From JAJEEA01 sp965243615 (GTDB lineage: Bacteria; Acidobacteriota; Vicinamibacteria; Vicinamibacterales; UBA8438): a stretch of DNA of 64,000 nucleotides. Made by a program: the position numbers and the translations under genes. The notes under the pieces are model-generated. The model was not told the DNA's origin, searched no databases, and worked only from the letters and a program-made list of their open reading frames with translations. The stretch is taken from the NCBI GenBank assembly GCA_965243615.1, contig CBDEVO010000003.1:5518001-5582000 (forward strand), given 5' to 3'. Shown here one piece after another: positions 26,361 to 35,023 of the stretch. Positions within the stretch are counted from its first letter, which is position 1; each line of letters begins with the position of its first letter.

Positions 26361-26804
26361 CTATGGGTCTGGCTGGTCGGGCGCGGGCAGGATGATGCGC
26401 TCGATGGTGAGAAGCCTCTGGTCGACCCTGCCGAGCGCGATCTCGACGTTGCGCAACCGTTCGTCGAACCCGTCGAGACGTGTCTCGATCCGGTCCATCC
26501 GGGCGTTCACGTCGGTTCGTACGTCTTCGATCCGGGCGCTCAGGTCGGTTCGTACGTCCTCAAGCCGGGCGTTCACGTCGGTTCGTACGTCCTCGATCCG
26601 GGCGCTCAGGTCGGTTTGTACGTCCTCAAGCCGGGCGTTCAGGCCGGTTCCTACGTCCCCGACCCTGGCGTTCACGCCGGCGATCTGCGCCGTCAGATCG
26701 GTTCGCAGGTCGTCGACCCGGGCGTTCACGCCCGCGATCTGCGCAGACAACAGCCCCGCCAGGACTACGGCGGTCCCGATCAGCCACTTCGTGTCGTTGC
26801 TCAT
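26361..26804 (-). CDS. Membrane-anchored coiled-coil protein with hendecad repeats
   Basis: 147 residues. An N-terminal transmembrane helix (LIGTAVVLAGLLSAQIAGV) is followed by near-perfect 11-residue repeats of the type ARIEDVRTDVN / ARLEDVRTDLS (about residues 37-105) and a final basic-acidic coil. The hendecad pattern predicts a long right-handed-leaning coiled coil. The DNA is repetitive with a 33-bp period, so unit number may vary between strains. A second membrane coiled coil of different repeat length lies at 56263. The function is unknown; a structural or signalling stalk is possible. Confidence 0.75.
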   Translation of the reverse strand: MSNDTKWLIGTAVVLAGLLSAQIAGVNARVDDLRTDLTAQIAGVNARVGDVGTGLNARLEDVQTDLSARIEDVRTDVNARLEDVRTDLSARIEDVRTDVNARMDRIETRLDGFDERLRNVEIALGRVDQRLLTIERIILPAPDQPDP

Positions 26805-27187
26805 CCCAGCTTCCCTTCAAAGCTATCACACGGGGGTGTCGGAACGAACTCACTCGCGAGTCGGCGGTCCGACGTCCGGGCGGAGAAGCCGGAACCTGGT
26901 CGCGAAGGGAAACACGGGTTCCCGTGGCGGGCCGGAGCTCGTCGGCCCGACCGTGATCCCCGCCCCCGCCGACCTCGCTCCCGAAGCCGTCGGCGACGTG
27001 GTACCGGCTCGCGGGTCCCGGCTGCCCCCGCGGTGATACAGTGAGTTGGTGCAAGAGCGCTGCCACGGTACCTGATCGGCTGCCGCTCGGGCAGCGAGAA
27101 GACCACCAGCCTCCCCCCGGGGGGCCGAGGGCGGAACCGGACGAAACGGAATCGCGGACCCGGGAACGACCCGACGGGAAGGCACCG
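26805..27187. other. 383-bp gap between divergent genes
   Basis: This is the upstream region for the coiled-coil gene (minus) and the ADOP permease (plus). On the minus strand TGTGATAGCTTT about 20 bases before the ATG is a candidate -10 region. No copy of the dispersed repeat or other structured element is evident, and no protein is supported. Confidence 0.45.
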
Positions 27188-29677
27188 ATGCTGCGAGACC
27201 TTCGTCACGCCGTCCGGGTGCTGGGGAAGGCCAGGGGCTGGACGATCGTGGTGCTGGTCTCGCTCGCCCTGGGCATCGGCGCCAACACCGCGCTCTTCAG
27301 CGCTGTCGACGGACTGCTCCTCAGGACGATTCCGGTCGCGGACCCCGACGGCCTCGTGCGACTGCGCTGGACCGGCGACAACGGCGCGGTGCGGGGCGTG
27401 ATGGTCTCCGGCTTCACCCGGGGAGACGGCGTCCAGGGGTCCTTCTCGTACCCCGTCTTCGAAGCGCTGCGGGACGCCAACGAGACCCTCGCCGGGCTGT
27501 TCGCGGTGGCCCAGACGCCGTTGACCCTGGTCGTCGACGGCCGGGCCGAGGTCGCGACCGGCTTCGCGGCCACCGGCGGCTACCTCGGCGTTCTCGGCGT
27601 GCAACCGATCGCGGGCCGCGCCATCGGCCCCGGCGACGACCGGCCGGGGGCCGAGCCGGTGGCGATGATCAGCCATCCGTTCCGGCAGCGCCGCTTCGGC
27701 ACGGACGAGGAGGCGGTCGGGAAGGTCATCCGCGTCAACGACGTGCCCACCACCATCGTGGGCGTGCTCCCCCCCGGCTTCACCGGCATCCGCCGGCCGG
27801 ACGCCCTCGCCGCCGACGTGCACCTGCCGCTCGCCACCCTGCCCCTGCCGGAGAGCGGCGCCCGCGTGACGGACGCGACGATGTGGTGGCTCCCGATCAT
27901 GGGACGGCTGAAGCCGGGGGCGACCCCGGCCCAGGTGCAGGGGAACCTGGACGGGGTGCTCCGGGCCGCCGCGCAGTCGGCGCTGGCGTCGTTCCTCGAC
28001 GGCCTGTCCGAGGAAGAACGGGCGCTGGCCCGGAACCGCACCCGGAGCGCGGAGCCGCGGCTGCTCGTCGATTCCGGCCGGCAGGGCCTCTACGATGCGA
28101 GTCCCCGGTCGTCCGGCCAGGCCCTCATCCTCGGCGTCGTCGTCGCCCTCGTGCTCCTCATCGTGTGCGCCAACGTGGGCACCCTGCTGCTGTCGCGGGC
28201 CGTGTCGCGTCACCGCGAGGTGGCGATCCGCCTGTCCGTCGGCGCCACCCGGGGGCGGCTGATTCGGCAGCTCGTGACCGAGGGCCTGCTCCTGTCGGCG
28301 ACCGGCGGGGCGCTCGCCCTGCCCGTCGCGTGGGCGGCGCGCGGGCTGCTGCCGTTCGGCGCGACGAGCCCGTTCGACTGGCGGGTCTTCGCCTTCGCGG
28401 CGGTGCTGAGCCTGGCCGCCGGGATGGTGTTCAGCCTCGTGCCGGCCCTGCGCGCCACCCGCGCCGAGCCGTCGGACGCGCTCAAGGAACAGAGCCGGAG
28501 CGTGACCCTGTCGCGCTCCCGGCTGAGCCGGGCGTTGATCGTGGCCCAGGTCGCGGTGTCGCTGGCCCTGCTGGTGGGCGCCGGGCTCTTCCTCAAGACC
28601 CTGGCCAACCTGCGGGGCGTCGACGTCGGGTTCAATCCCGAGCAGGTGCTGCTGTTCCAGATGGACTCCGCGCGGAGCGGCTACGACCCCGAGGCGTCGG
28701 CCGCGCTCTACGCCAGGGTCCGCGACGGCGTGCGGGCGCTGCCCGGCGTGCGCTCCGTCACCACGGCGCAGACGGCGCTGCTGGGCGGGGGGGTGTGGAT
28801 GAGCACCGTCCACGTCGAGGGCGGGACCGACGGCGGTCGCGCGACGCACCTGATGACGGTGGCCCCCGGCTTCTTCGACACGATGGAGATCCCGCTGCTG
28901 GCGGGACGGGCCTTCGAGCCCCGCGACGACCGGGACACACCGCGGGTCGCGGTGATCAACGCCGCCGCCGCGACGGAGCTGTTCGGGACCGGGAATGCGG
29001 TGGGCCGGCGGTTCGGTTTCGATCAGGAGGAGCGCGGCGAGATCGAGGTCATCGGGGTCGCCCGGGACACCCGCTACGACGACCTCCGGGGCGCGGCGCC
29101 GCCGACCGTGTTCCGCTCCGCGGTGCAGTCTCCCCTGCGCGCCGCGACGTTCGCGGTCCGGACCGACGGTCCGCCGAGCGCCATGACCCCGGCGGTGCGC
29201 GAGACCGTCCGTCAGATCGATCCGCGGCTCCCGATCATGAACGTCACCACCCAGACCGCGGCCATCGAGGCGCGGCTGTCCCAGGAGCGGTTGTACGCCG
29301 TCGCCTATGCCGCCTTCGGAGGCCTGGCGACGCTGCTGGCCGCCATCGGGCTGTTCGGGCTGGCCTCGTACACCGTGACCCGGCGCACCAACGAGATCGG
29401 CATCCGGATGGCCCTCGGCGCCCCGTCGGCGGGCATCGCCTGGATGGTCCTGCGCGAGTCGCTGGTGCTCGTCGCGGTGGGCGTCGCGGCCGGGACCGGC
29501 ACCGTGCTGCTGGCCGGCCGCCTCGTGGCGAGCCTGATCCACGGTCTGGCCCCCACCGACCCCGTCACCATCGCGCAGGCGGCCGCCGTCCTCGCCGGGG
29601 TCGCGGCGGTGGCCGGCTACCTCCCCGCCCGGCGCGCCGCGCGCGTCGACCCCCTCACCGCGCTCCAGGACGAGTGA
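27188..29677 (+). CDS. ADOP/MacB-FtsX type ABC permease, second copy
   Basis: 829 residues from ATG 27188 (MLRDLRHAVRVLGKARGWT). It has the same double MacB_PCD-FtsX architecture as the gene at 5913, with TM1 'TIVVLVSLALGIGANTALFS', a first FtsX block near 'ILGVVVALVLLIVCANVGTLLLSRAV', the linker 'ALRATRAEPSDALKEQSR', a second PCD domain with 'TVAPGFFDTMEIPLLAGRAF' and the terminal 'ARRAARVDPLTALQDE'. No ATPase gene adjoins it. The two copies differ enough to be old paralogues. The substrate is unknown. Confidence 0.92.
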   Translation: MLRDLRHAVRVLGKARGWTIVVLVSLALGIGANTALFSAVDGLLLRTIPVADPDGLVRLRWTGDNGAVRGVMVSGFTRGDGVQGSFSYPVFEALRDANETLAGLFAVAQTPLTLVVDGRAEVATGFAATGGYLGVLGVQPIAGRAIGPGDDRPGAEPVAMISHPFRQRRFGTDEEAVGKVIRVNDVPTTIVGVLPPGFTGIRRPDALAADVHLPLATLPLPESGARVTDATMWWLPIMGRLKPGATPAQVQGNLDGVLRAAAQSALASFLDGLSEEERALARNRTRSAEPRLLVDSGRQGLYDASPRSSGQALILGVVVALVLLIVCANVGTLLLSRAVSRHREVAIRLSVGATRGRLIRQLVTEGLLLSATGGALALPVAWAARGLLPFGATSPFDWRVFAFAAVLSLAAGMVFSLVPALRATRAEPSDALKEQSRSVTLSRSRLSRALIVAQVAVSLALLVGAGLFLKTLANLRGVDVGFNPEQVLLFQMDSARSGYDPEASAALYARVRDGVRALPGVRSVTTAQTALLGGGVWMSTVHVEGGTDGGRATHLMTVAPGFFDTMEIPLLAGRAFEPRDDRDTPRVAVINAAAATELFGTGNAVGRRFGFDQEERGEIEVIGVARDTRYDDLRGAAPPTVFRSAVQSPLRAATFAVRTDGPPSAMTPAVRETVRQIDPRLPIMNVTTQTAAIEARLSQERLYAVAYAAFGGLATLLAAIGLFGLASYTVTRRTNEIGIRMALGAPSAGIAWMVLRESLVLVAVGVAAGTGTVLLAGRLVASLIHGLAPTDPVTIAQAAAVLAGVAAVAGYLPARRAARVDPLTALQDE

Positions 29678-30081
29678 GCCCCGAATCGCCCGCCTGCGCT
29701 CGATGAGCGCGGGGGCCCTTCAAGCACGAGCGGGGTTTGGCCGCCGGGTCCTCCTGCGGCCCCTGTCTGTGAACGACACGCGAGGGCGCTGGAGTCGGAC
29801 CCGTGGATGAAGATGGCGGCCTTCGGCGGCAGAGGCGAATGCTCGCGTGAGGCAGCGGACCCGGCTCCGCTCGCGCATCGCCGACGCCAGGCAGGCGCCG
29901 GCGCCGAACGCAGGCCGTACCGCCGGATCCCTGCCTGCAACAGTGCGACAGCGACCGCAAGGATCCCGTCGAACGGACGGATCTGCAGGCCGAGGACGCC
30001 GGCGCCGCGCGCGCCTCCCCGGAGCTCGGGTCGCACCGGTCGCGGGCTCGCTCGCGAGGCGCGCGCGTCGAGGCTCCGGGC
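29678..30081. other. 404-bp convergent gap, no gene seen
   Basis: The gap lies between the ADOP permease stop and the YdbT-like gene stop on the opposite strand. Short palindromic bits such as CGCTCGATGAGCG (29697-29709) could serve as terminators, but no U-tract follows. Weak similarity to the dispersed repeat was considered and not accepted. Confidence 0.4.
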
Positions 30082-31758
30082 TCACCACCGGAACGCGCGT
30101 TGCCCGGCTTCCGCATACAACACGCGAACGACCTCGAACGCGACCGCGCGATCCAGATACGGAATGGCGATGGTGTAGCCGCCGGCCGCCCCGCCGGCGG
30201 TATCGATGCGGACCGAGGCCATGCGGTGACGGCGGTCGAAGGGCGACTCGCCGAGCCCCACGGTCTGGATGCGGGCGAGGGGCACGATGGCCAGCCTGCG
30301 GGTCCACCAGCCCGACCGGAACAGCACCCCCCACGCGGTGACCGCCCACGCGGCGTGCGCCACCCAGCGATGGGCGTGCACGAAGGCCGCGAGCGCGGCC
30401 GGGGGAGCCAGCGCGAGCCCCCACGACCCCGCGGGCAGGGTGGCGAGCAGGGTCAGCGCGGCGGCCGCGGCGAGCCCGCGGACGAGGACGCGCCGCCGGG
30501 CCCCGGCCGCGAGCCGCCGCCACGTCACGCCGCCGAGATCGACCTCCGGCAGGACACGCCGCAGGAGCTGCGGAACCTGCGTCGTCTCCACCATCGGGGC
30601 CAGCCACTGGCTCTCGGCCTTGCCGCCGTCCGACGAGGGGTCGAAGTCGACGTCGTCGCCGGAAGAGGCGGCGCCGCCGACCGTGCGCAGCTCGAGCGAC
30701 TGGCGGCGGAACCAGCGATGCAGCGGCGACTCGGTCGCCGTCAGCGACTGGATGCGGCGGGTCGGAATGGTGCGGCGCACGCGGGTGAACAGGCCGTAGT
30801 CGGCGCGCAGATCCGAGCCGCGGCGGGTCAGGGTGAAGCCGTGCAGCTGCAGCAGGAACCAGGCGACCGACAGCACGCGGAGCAGCACCAGCGCCGCCGC
30901 CGCCAACGCGACCGCGAGCAGGACCCCGGTCAGGACCGGGTTGGACATGCGGAGCCCGGTCAGCCACTCGGCCGCCGCGCCGAGCGGCAGCCGGTCCGCG
31001 GCGGACCGCAGCACCGACTCGAGAGAATCCCCCGGACGGATCTGCGCGAACAGGCCCAAAGCGGCGGCGACCACCACCATGCCCTTGTTCGAGACGATGC
31101 CCAGCTTCACCAGCTCGCCGGTCGGCACCTGCAGCAGCAGGCGGTCGCCGGGCTCGCCGGCGGCCGCGGGCGCCTCCGCCTGCCCCCCGGCCGGCCCGGC
31201 GGTCGCGGCCGCCGCCGCGGGCGCTCCCGGCGCTCCGGCCGGTCCTCGGCCCCGGTCCGTCACCCCCGAGCCGCCGGGCCATGGCGCGGCAACGGCTGCC
31301 CCACCCGCCCCCATCCCACCCTCCGCGGCTGGCCGCCCCGCGAACACCCGGGCGTGCATCTCGGCCACCGCGTCGAGCGACAGCACCCGCATCACCGCCT
31401 CGGGCCGGGTGCCGCTGGCCGTCTGGACGCGTACGAGCGCGACCTTGAAGAGCCGGTGCAAGGGGTTCTGCACGAGGTCGATGTTCTGGATGCGCTCGTA
31501 GGGGATGTGGCGCTCGGTGCGGGTCAGGATGCCGTCGCGCACCACCATCTCGTCCGCCGCGAGGCGGTAGCGGTAGACCCGGTACTGGACCAGGGCGGCG
31601 GCGATCACGGGGCCGATGAACAGCCCTCCCCACAGCTCGTAGCTGCCGCCGCCCGAGGCCACGAGGAGCAGCAGGGCGGGCACGATGAACCCCTTGGCGA
31701 ACTGCCCGGCGGTGAAGACCCACGACAGGGGATGCAGGCGCCGGTCGTCAGACGCCAC
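30082..31758 (-). CDS. Bacterial PH-domain membrane protein, YdbT-like
   Basis: 558 residues. Two N-terminal transmembrane helices are followed by a PH_2 (DUF304) domain with 'YRLAADEMVVRDGILTRTERHIPYERIQNIDLVQNPLHRLF', a pattern repeated twice more at about 340-420 and 470-550 ('IPTRRIQSLTATESPLHRWF', 'VPLARIQTVGLGESPFDRRH'). An Ala/Pro-rich linker lies near 170-220. B. subtilis YdbS/YdbT are a known pair linked to resistance to an antimicrobial peptide. The start overlaps the end of the preceding YdbS-like gene by 11 bp, so the two are coupled. Confidence 0.88.
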   Translation of the reverse strand: MASDDRRLHPLSWVFTAGQFAKGFIVPALLLLVASGGGSYELWGGLFIGPVIAAALVQYRVYRYRLAADEMVVRDGILTRTERHIPYERIQNIDLVQNPLHRLFKVALVRVQTASGTRPEAVMRVLSLDAVAEMHARVFAGRPAAEGGMGAGGAAVAAPWPGGSGVTDRGRGPAGAPGAPAAAAATAGPAGGQAEAPAAAGEPGDRLLLQVPTGELVKLGIVSNKGMVVVAAALGLFAQIRPGDSLESVLRSAADRLPLGAAAEWLTGLRMSNPVLTGVLLAVALAAAALVLLRVLSVAWFLLQLHGFTLTRRGSDLRADYGLFTRVRRTIPTRRIQSLTATESPLHRWFRRQSLELRTVGGAASSGDDVDFDPSSDGGKAESQWLAPMVETTQVPQLLRRVLPEVDLGGVTWRRLAAGARRRVLVRGLAAAAALTLLATLPAGSWGLALAPPAALAAFVHAHRWVAHAAWAVTAWGVLFRSGWWTRRLAIVPLARIQTVGLGESPFDRRHRMASVRIDTAGGAAGGYTIAIPYLDRAVAFEVVRVLYAEAGQRAFRW

Positions 31759-32545
31759 GGCCGCCTCCCGCCTCGATCAGCCGGTCGCGGAGGGCGATCG
31801 CCTCGCGATGCCCGAGGCCGCTCAGCGCGACCGACGCGTCGCGCGTGCCGGCGGTGTGGATGACCAGCGTGGCGAGCTCGAAGTAGCGCTCCAACGGGCC
31901 GCGCGACACGTCGGTGTGCTGGACGCGCGACGTCGGCACCGACGTGACCGTGCGCCAGACGACCCCGCGGCGGATGGTGACGCCGTGGGCGTCGAGGCGG
32001 TAGCGGATGTGCCGGTACCGCACCGCCGGCCACAGCCAGCTCGCCGCGGCGCCCGCCGCCGAGAGCGCCAGCACCGCGGCGCCGAGAACGGCAGCGTCCA
32101 GTCCGCCCAGCGGCGTCGCGACGGCGGTGACGAGGACCGCGGCCAGGGCGGACGACGCCCCCACCGTCACCCCGATCGCGCCGGCGAGCCGCGCCGCGGT
32201 GACCGACGCGGGGTCGAGCGCCTTGTCGCCCTCGCCAGCGCCCGGGAACCCGGCGTCAGGAACGGCGGGGTCTCCGGGCTCCGGCTCGGCGTGAGGGCGG
32301 ACGGGCGGTTCGTCGACGGGAGGGTCGGACGCGGGGCGCCCGTCAGGCGGCGCATCACGCCCAGGGGTGGCGGCGGTGACGGCAGGCGGAACGCCACCAG
32401 GTTCCTCGGACGTGGTGGCGGCCGCGGCGGCCCCGGCCGCCTGGGCGCCACGGCGGGGGTCGACCGGCGGCGGGGCCGCGGGATCTTCGGGCGGACCGGC
32501 AGCCCCGGCCGCCGCCGCTTCAACGGGCTCGGCTTCGAGTGGCAT
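31748..32545 (-). CDS. PH-domain membrane protein, YdbS-like, with long disordered N-terminus
   Basis: 265 residues. The first about 110 are Pro/Ala/Glu-rich and probably disordered and cytosolic. Two transmembrane helices follow (about 115-165), then one PH_2 domain 'IRYRLDAHGVTIRRGVVWRTVTSVPTSRVQHTDVSRGPLERYF', ending 'ALRDRLIEAGGGRGV'. Ordinary YdbS proteins are about 160 residues, so the disordered extension is lineage-specific, or a later start is used. It is the first gene of the pair with the YdbT-like gene. Confidence 0.85.
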   Translation of the reverse strand: MPLEAEPVEAAAAGAAGPPEDPAAPPPVDPRRGAQAAGAAAAATTSEEPGGVPPAVTAATPGRDAPPDGRPASDPPVDEPPVRPHAEPEPGDPAVPDAGFPGAGEGDKALDPASVTAARLAGAIGVTVGASSALAAVLVTAVATPLGGLDAAVLGAAVLALSAAGAAASWLWPAVRYRHIRYRLDAHGVTIRRGVVWRTVTSVPTSRVQHTDVSRGPLERYFELATLVIHTAGTRDASVALSGLGHREAIALRDRLIEAGGGRGV

Positions 32546-32595
32546 GCGGTGCGGTCACGAAACGGGACGGGGCGAGAGCCGGCATGGCGCGCGGG

Positions 32596-34218
32596 TCAGT
32601 CCGACCCGGGGAACGGACGCAGGTCTTCCAGCCAGTCGACCACCACGTGGATCTGCCTGAGCGTGCCGGCCTGTTTGATCATCAGGAACCGCCCGTCGGG
32701 GGCGACGTCGTAGTTGCGCGTGAGGTCGTCCAGGTAGCGGCCCTCGAACAGCCGCTCCGGCGGGCCGGCACGGAACGCGGCGCCCGACCCGTCGACGGCG
32801 ACGGTCATCGTGGCCTGCCCCTCGCGATAGAAGAGCTCCGCGCCGTCGGAGGACCAGAGGAGCGAGGTGCCGCCGGCGGTGGAGATCTGGACCCGGCTCC
32901 CCAGTTCGGGAAAGCGCTGGACGTACACCTCGTTGCGCCCGGACTCGTCCGAGCGCCGGGTCGAGCGGCAACGGTTCTTCGTTGCCGGCCCGATCGACCC
33001 ACGTCAGCGTCCGCAGCCGTCCTTCGTCCGGCGGACGAATCAAGGCGCGCGTGACGGCCGCGAAGCTCTGGTTCACGACGAGCCCCAGGCTGTCGAGCGA
33101 CTCCGCCGGTAGCCGGATCGGCTCGCCGTGGAGACCCCCCGCATCGAGATCGCGCAGGTAGAGCCGCGTCGTGCCGCCCTCCAGGACGACGTAGACCAGG
33201 CGCCGCCCGTCCGGCGACAACGCGAGCTGGCCGCCGGCCACGCCCAGGGCGAGGCGCCAGCCGGCCAGACCCGGGCCGCGGGCCGGCGCGGACGGGTCTC
33301 CCGCGGCTCGTCGGCTTCATCGCCGGCCTCGGCCAGCCAGCGCAGCTCGCGCTTCAGGTCGCGCACCGTCTGCCAGCGGTCGTCGGGGTCCTTGGCGAGG
33401 CAGGTCCGCACCAGCCGGTCGAGCCGGCGCGACAGGCCGCGCCGGACCTCCCGCAGCGGCGCCGGCTCGTCCTTCAGGATCGACCCGATGACGCTCGCCT
33501 GCCCGTCGCCGTCGAAGGGCCGGGCGCCGGTCAGCATCTCGTAGAGCGTGGCCCCGAAGGCGAAGACGTCCGAGCGCGCGTCGACCGGCTTCCCGTCGAG
33601 CTGCTCGGGCGACATGTACTGCAGCGTGCCGAGCAGGCTGCCCTCGGCCGTCAACGCGGCGCGGGTCGGCGCCCCCGACGGGTCGTCGTCCGGGGGGTCC
33701 TGGCCGCGCAGCCGGGCCAGCCCGAAGTCGAGCAGCTTCACGCCGGTGGACGAGAGCATCACGTTGCCCGGCTTCAGGTCGCGGTGGACGATGCCCCGCC
33801 GGTGGGCGGCGTCGAGCGCCTCGGCGACGTCGCCAGCGATGCGCAGCGCCTCATCCAGCGGCAGCGCCCCCCGCTCGAGGCGCCGCGCCAGCGTCTCCCC
33901 GTCGAGGCACTCCATGACGAGGAAGTCGACCGCCGGCGCCGACTCGTCCGGCCCCGCTGCGCCGCTCGCCGGCCGCTGGCGGCCGACGTCGTGCAGGGTG
34001 CAGATGTTCGGGTGGCTCAGGCCCCCCACCGCGCGCGCCTCACGCTCGAAGCGCTCGCGGAGGGCCGGATCGGCGGCCACGTGCGCGGGCAGGATCTTGA
34101 TGGCGACGGTGCGGTCGAGGCGCGTGTCCGTGGCCCGGTACACCTCGCCCATGCCGCCCGCGCCAAGGGCGCCGACGACCTCGTAGGGCCCGAGCCTCAC
34201 GCCTGGAGCCAGTGTCAT
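32596..34218 (-). pseudogene. Decayed Ser/Thr kinase fused to TolB-like propeller
   Basis: From ATG 34218 a complete Hanks-type kinase is readable (about residues 1-290: GALGAGGMGEVYRA, AIKIL, HRDLKPGNV, DFGLARL, YMSPEQL). Beyond position about 33290 the family's TolB/WD40 segment continues in another frame (LALSPDGRRLVYVV to TWVDRAGNEEPLPLDP), and from about 32955 it returns to the first frame (DESGRNEVYVQRF to YDVAPDGRFLMIK). Full-length acidobacterial relatives have some 500-600 residues of propeller; here only about 200 remain. At least two internal deletions with frameshifts are implied. The first frame would stop at 33073, giving a 381-residue truncated kinase that might still fold. Confidence 0.8.
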
Positions 34219-34581
34219 GGGCGAAACCGTCGGGCACACCAACCGGCCCGAGCCGAGCGGATTCAGGCTATCACGCCGGACCACACGGGGGAACGCCCTG
34301 CCCGCTACTGCCCACTCGTCGGCTCGTCGACCTACGCTACAATTCGCGCGCAGAGTTGGATGAGACCTTCAGACTCGCTACGAGCTCCTGGTCGCGGAAC
34401 GCGACGGCAGAGGACCCGGACTTGTCTGATCGCTGAATCGCGCTCGTGTACCACGACCGCCCGCGCCAGATCTTGGAGCCGCACTTGACCTCGTCGGGGC
34501 CCGTCAACGAGTCCCGGGCCGGCCACTACGAGGCCAGTGTAGACGGGACCATGTCGCCCATCGCGTGCTCGGCGACGGTCG

Positions 34582-34863
34582 ATGACGCAGGAAGTTGAAC
34601 TGCGGATGCCATCGGTCCCGAAGTACCCCAGCACGCCGTACTGGCCATGGTCGCCGACCCTCGGTCGGGGCGACGCCGTACATGCGAATCCTGAGCGCTT
34701 CGTGGGAGAAGCGGTGGTTGTGGCCGAGAAGCTGGACGGGGGCAATACGCTCCTCCATCCTGGCGCGGTCTACGCACGGAGCGTCTCGGCACCTTCCGAG
34801 GGGCAAGTGGATCACATGGTGAAGCCTCCCTCGCACCGTCGCGCCGGAAGCGCCCGGAAGTGA
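34582..34863 (+). pseudogene. Remnant of an RNA ligase family gene (N-terminal part only)
   Basis: 93 residues. After ATG 34582 (or 34606) come 'KYPSTPYWPWSPTLG' and 'VVVAEKLDGGNTLLHPGAVYARS'. This is the N-terminal half of the nucleotidyltransferase domain of RNA-ligase family proteins, with the motif I Lys at residue 50 (K-x-D-G). The frame ends soon after 'DHMVKPPSH', where relatives continue for 150 or more residues with motifs III-V, so the gene is truncated. It sits in an 800-bp gene-poor stretch with no other intact gene. Recognition is from motif similarity only. Confidence 0.6.
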
Positions 34864-34890
34864 CGCCAATGCGGAGATTCTGGCAACGCT

Positions 34891-34919
34891 CCTGCCGAAA
34901 AACCCTGTTTTTCGGCAGG
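34891..34919. terminator. Perfect 13-bp hairpin, possible terminator
   Basis: CCTGCCGAAAAAC, loop CCT, GTTTTTCGGCAGG. The stem is perfect and contains A and T runs, so either strand gives a U-rich 3' arm. It is 105 bp downstream of the stop of the minus-strand DUF5916 gene and 28 bp downstream of the RNA ligase remnant, so it could terminate both. Confidence 0.6.
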
Positions 34920-35023
34920 ATACCTGCGGGTTTCGGTGGATCGATGGACTTCTCTCACGGTAGGCCGTACGGTCCGACGGGATCGCCCGCGAAGGCGGGC
35001 CCGCCGGGTGCGACCGCGTCCCC

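Noticed and set aside
29780..29900. Further copy of the dispersed repeat
   Set aside because: Only short matches (GGAGTC, GGCTCCGCTC) without a pairing arm or the core.
34332..34869. Minus-strand frames opposite the RNA ligase remnant
   Set aside because: No motif or signal; the similarity is on the + strand. A short minus-strand stretch ending near 34340 looked weakly protein-like but matched nothing I recognise.
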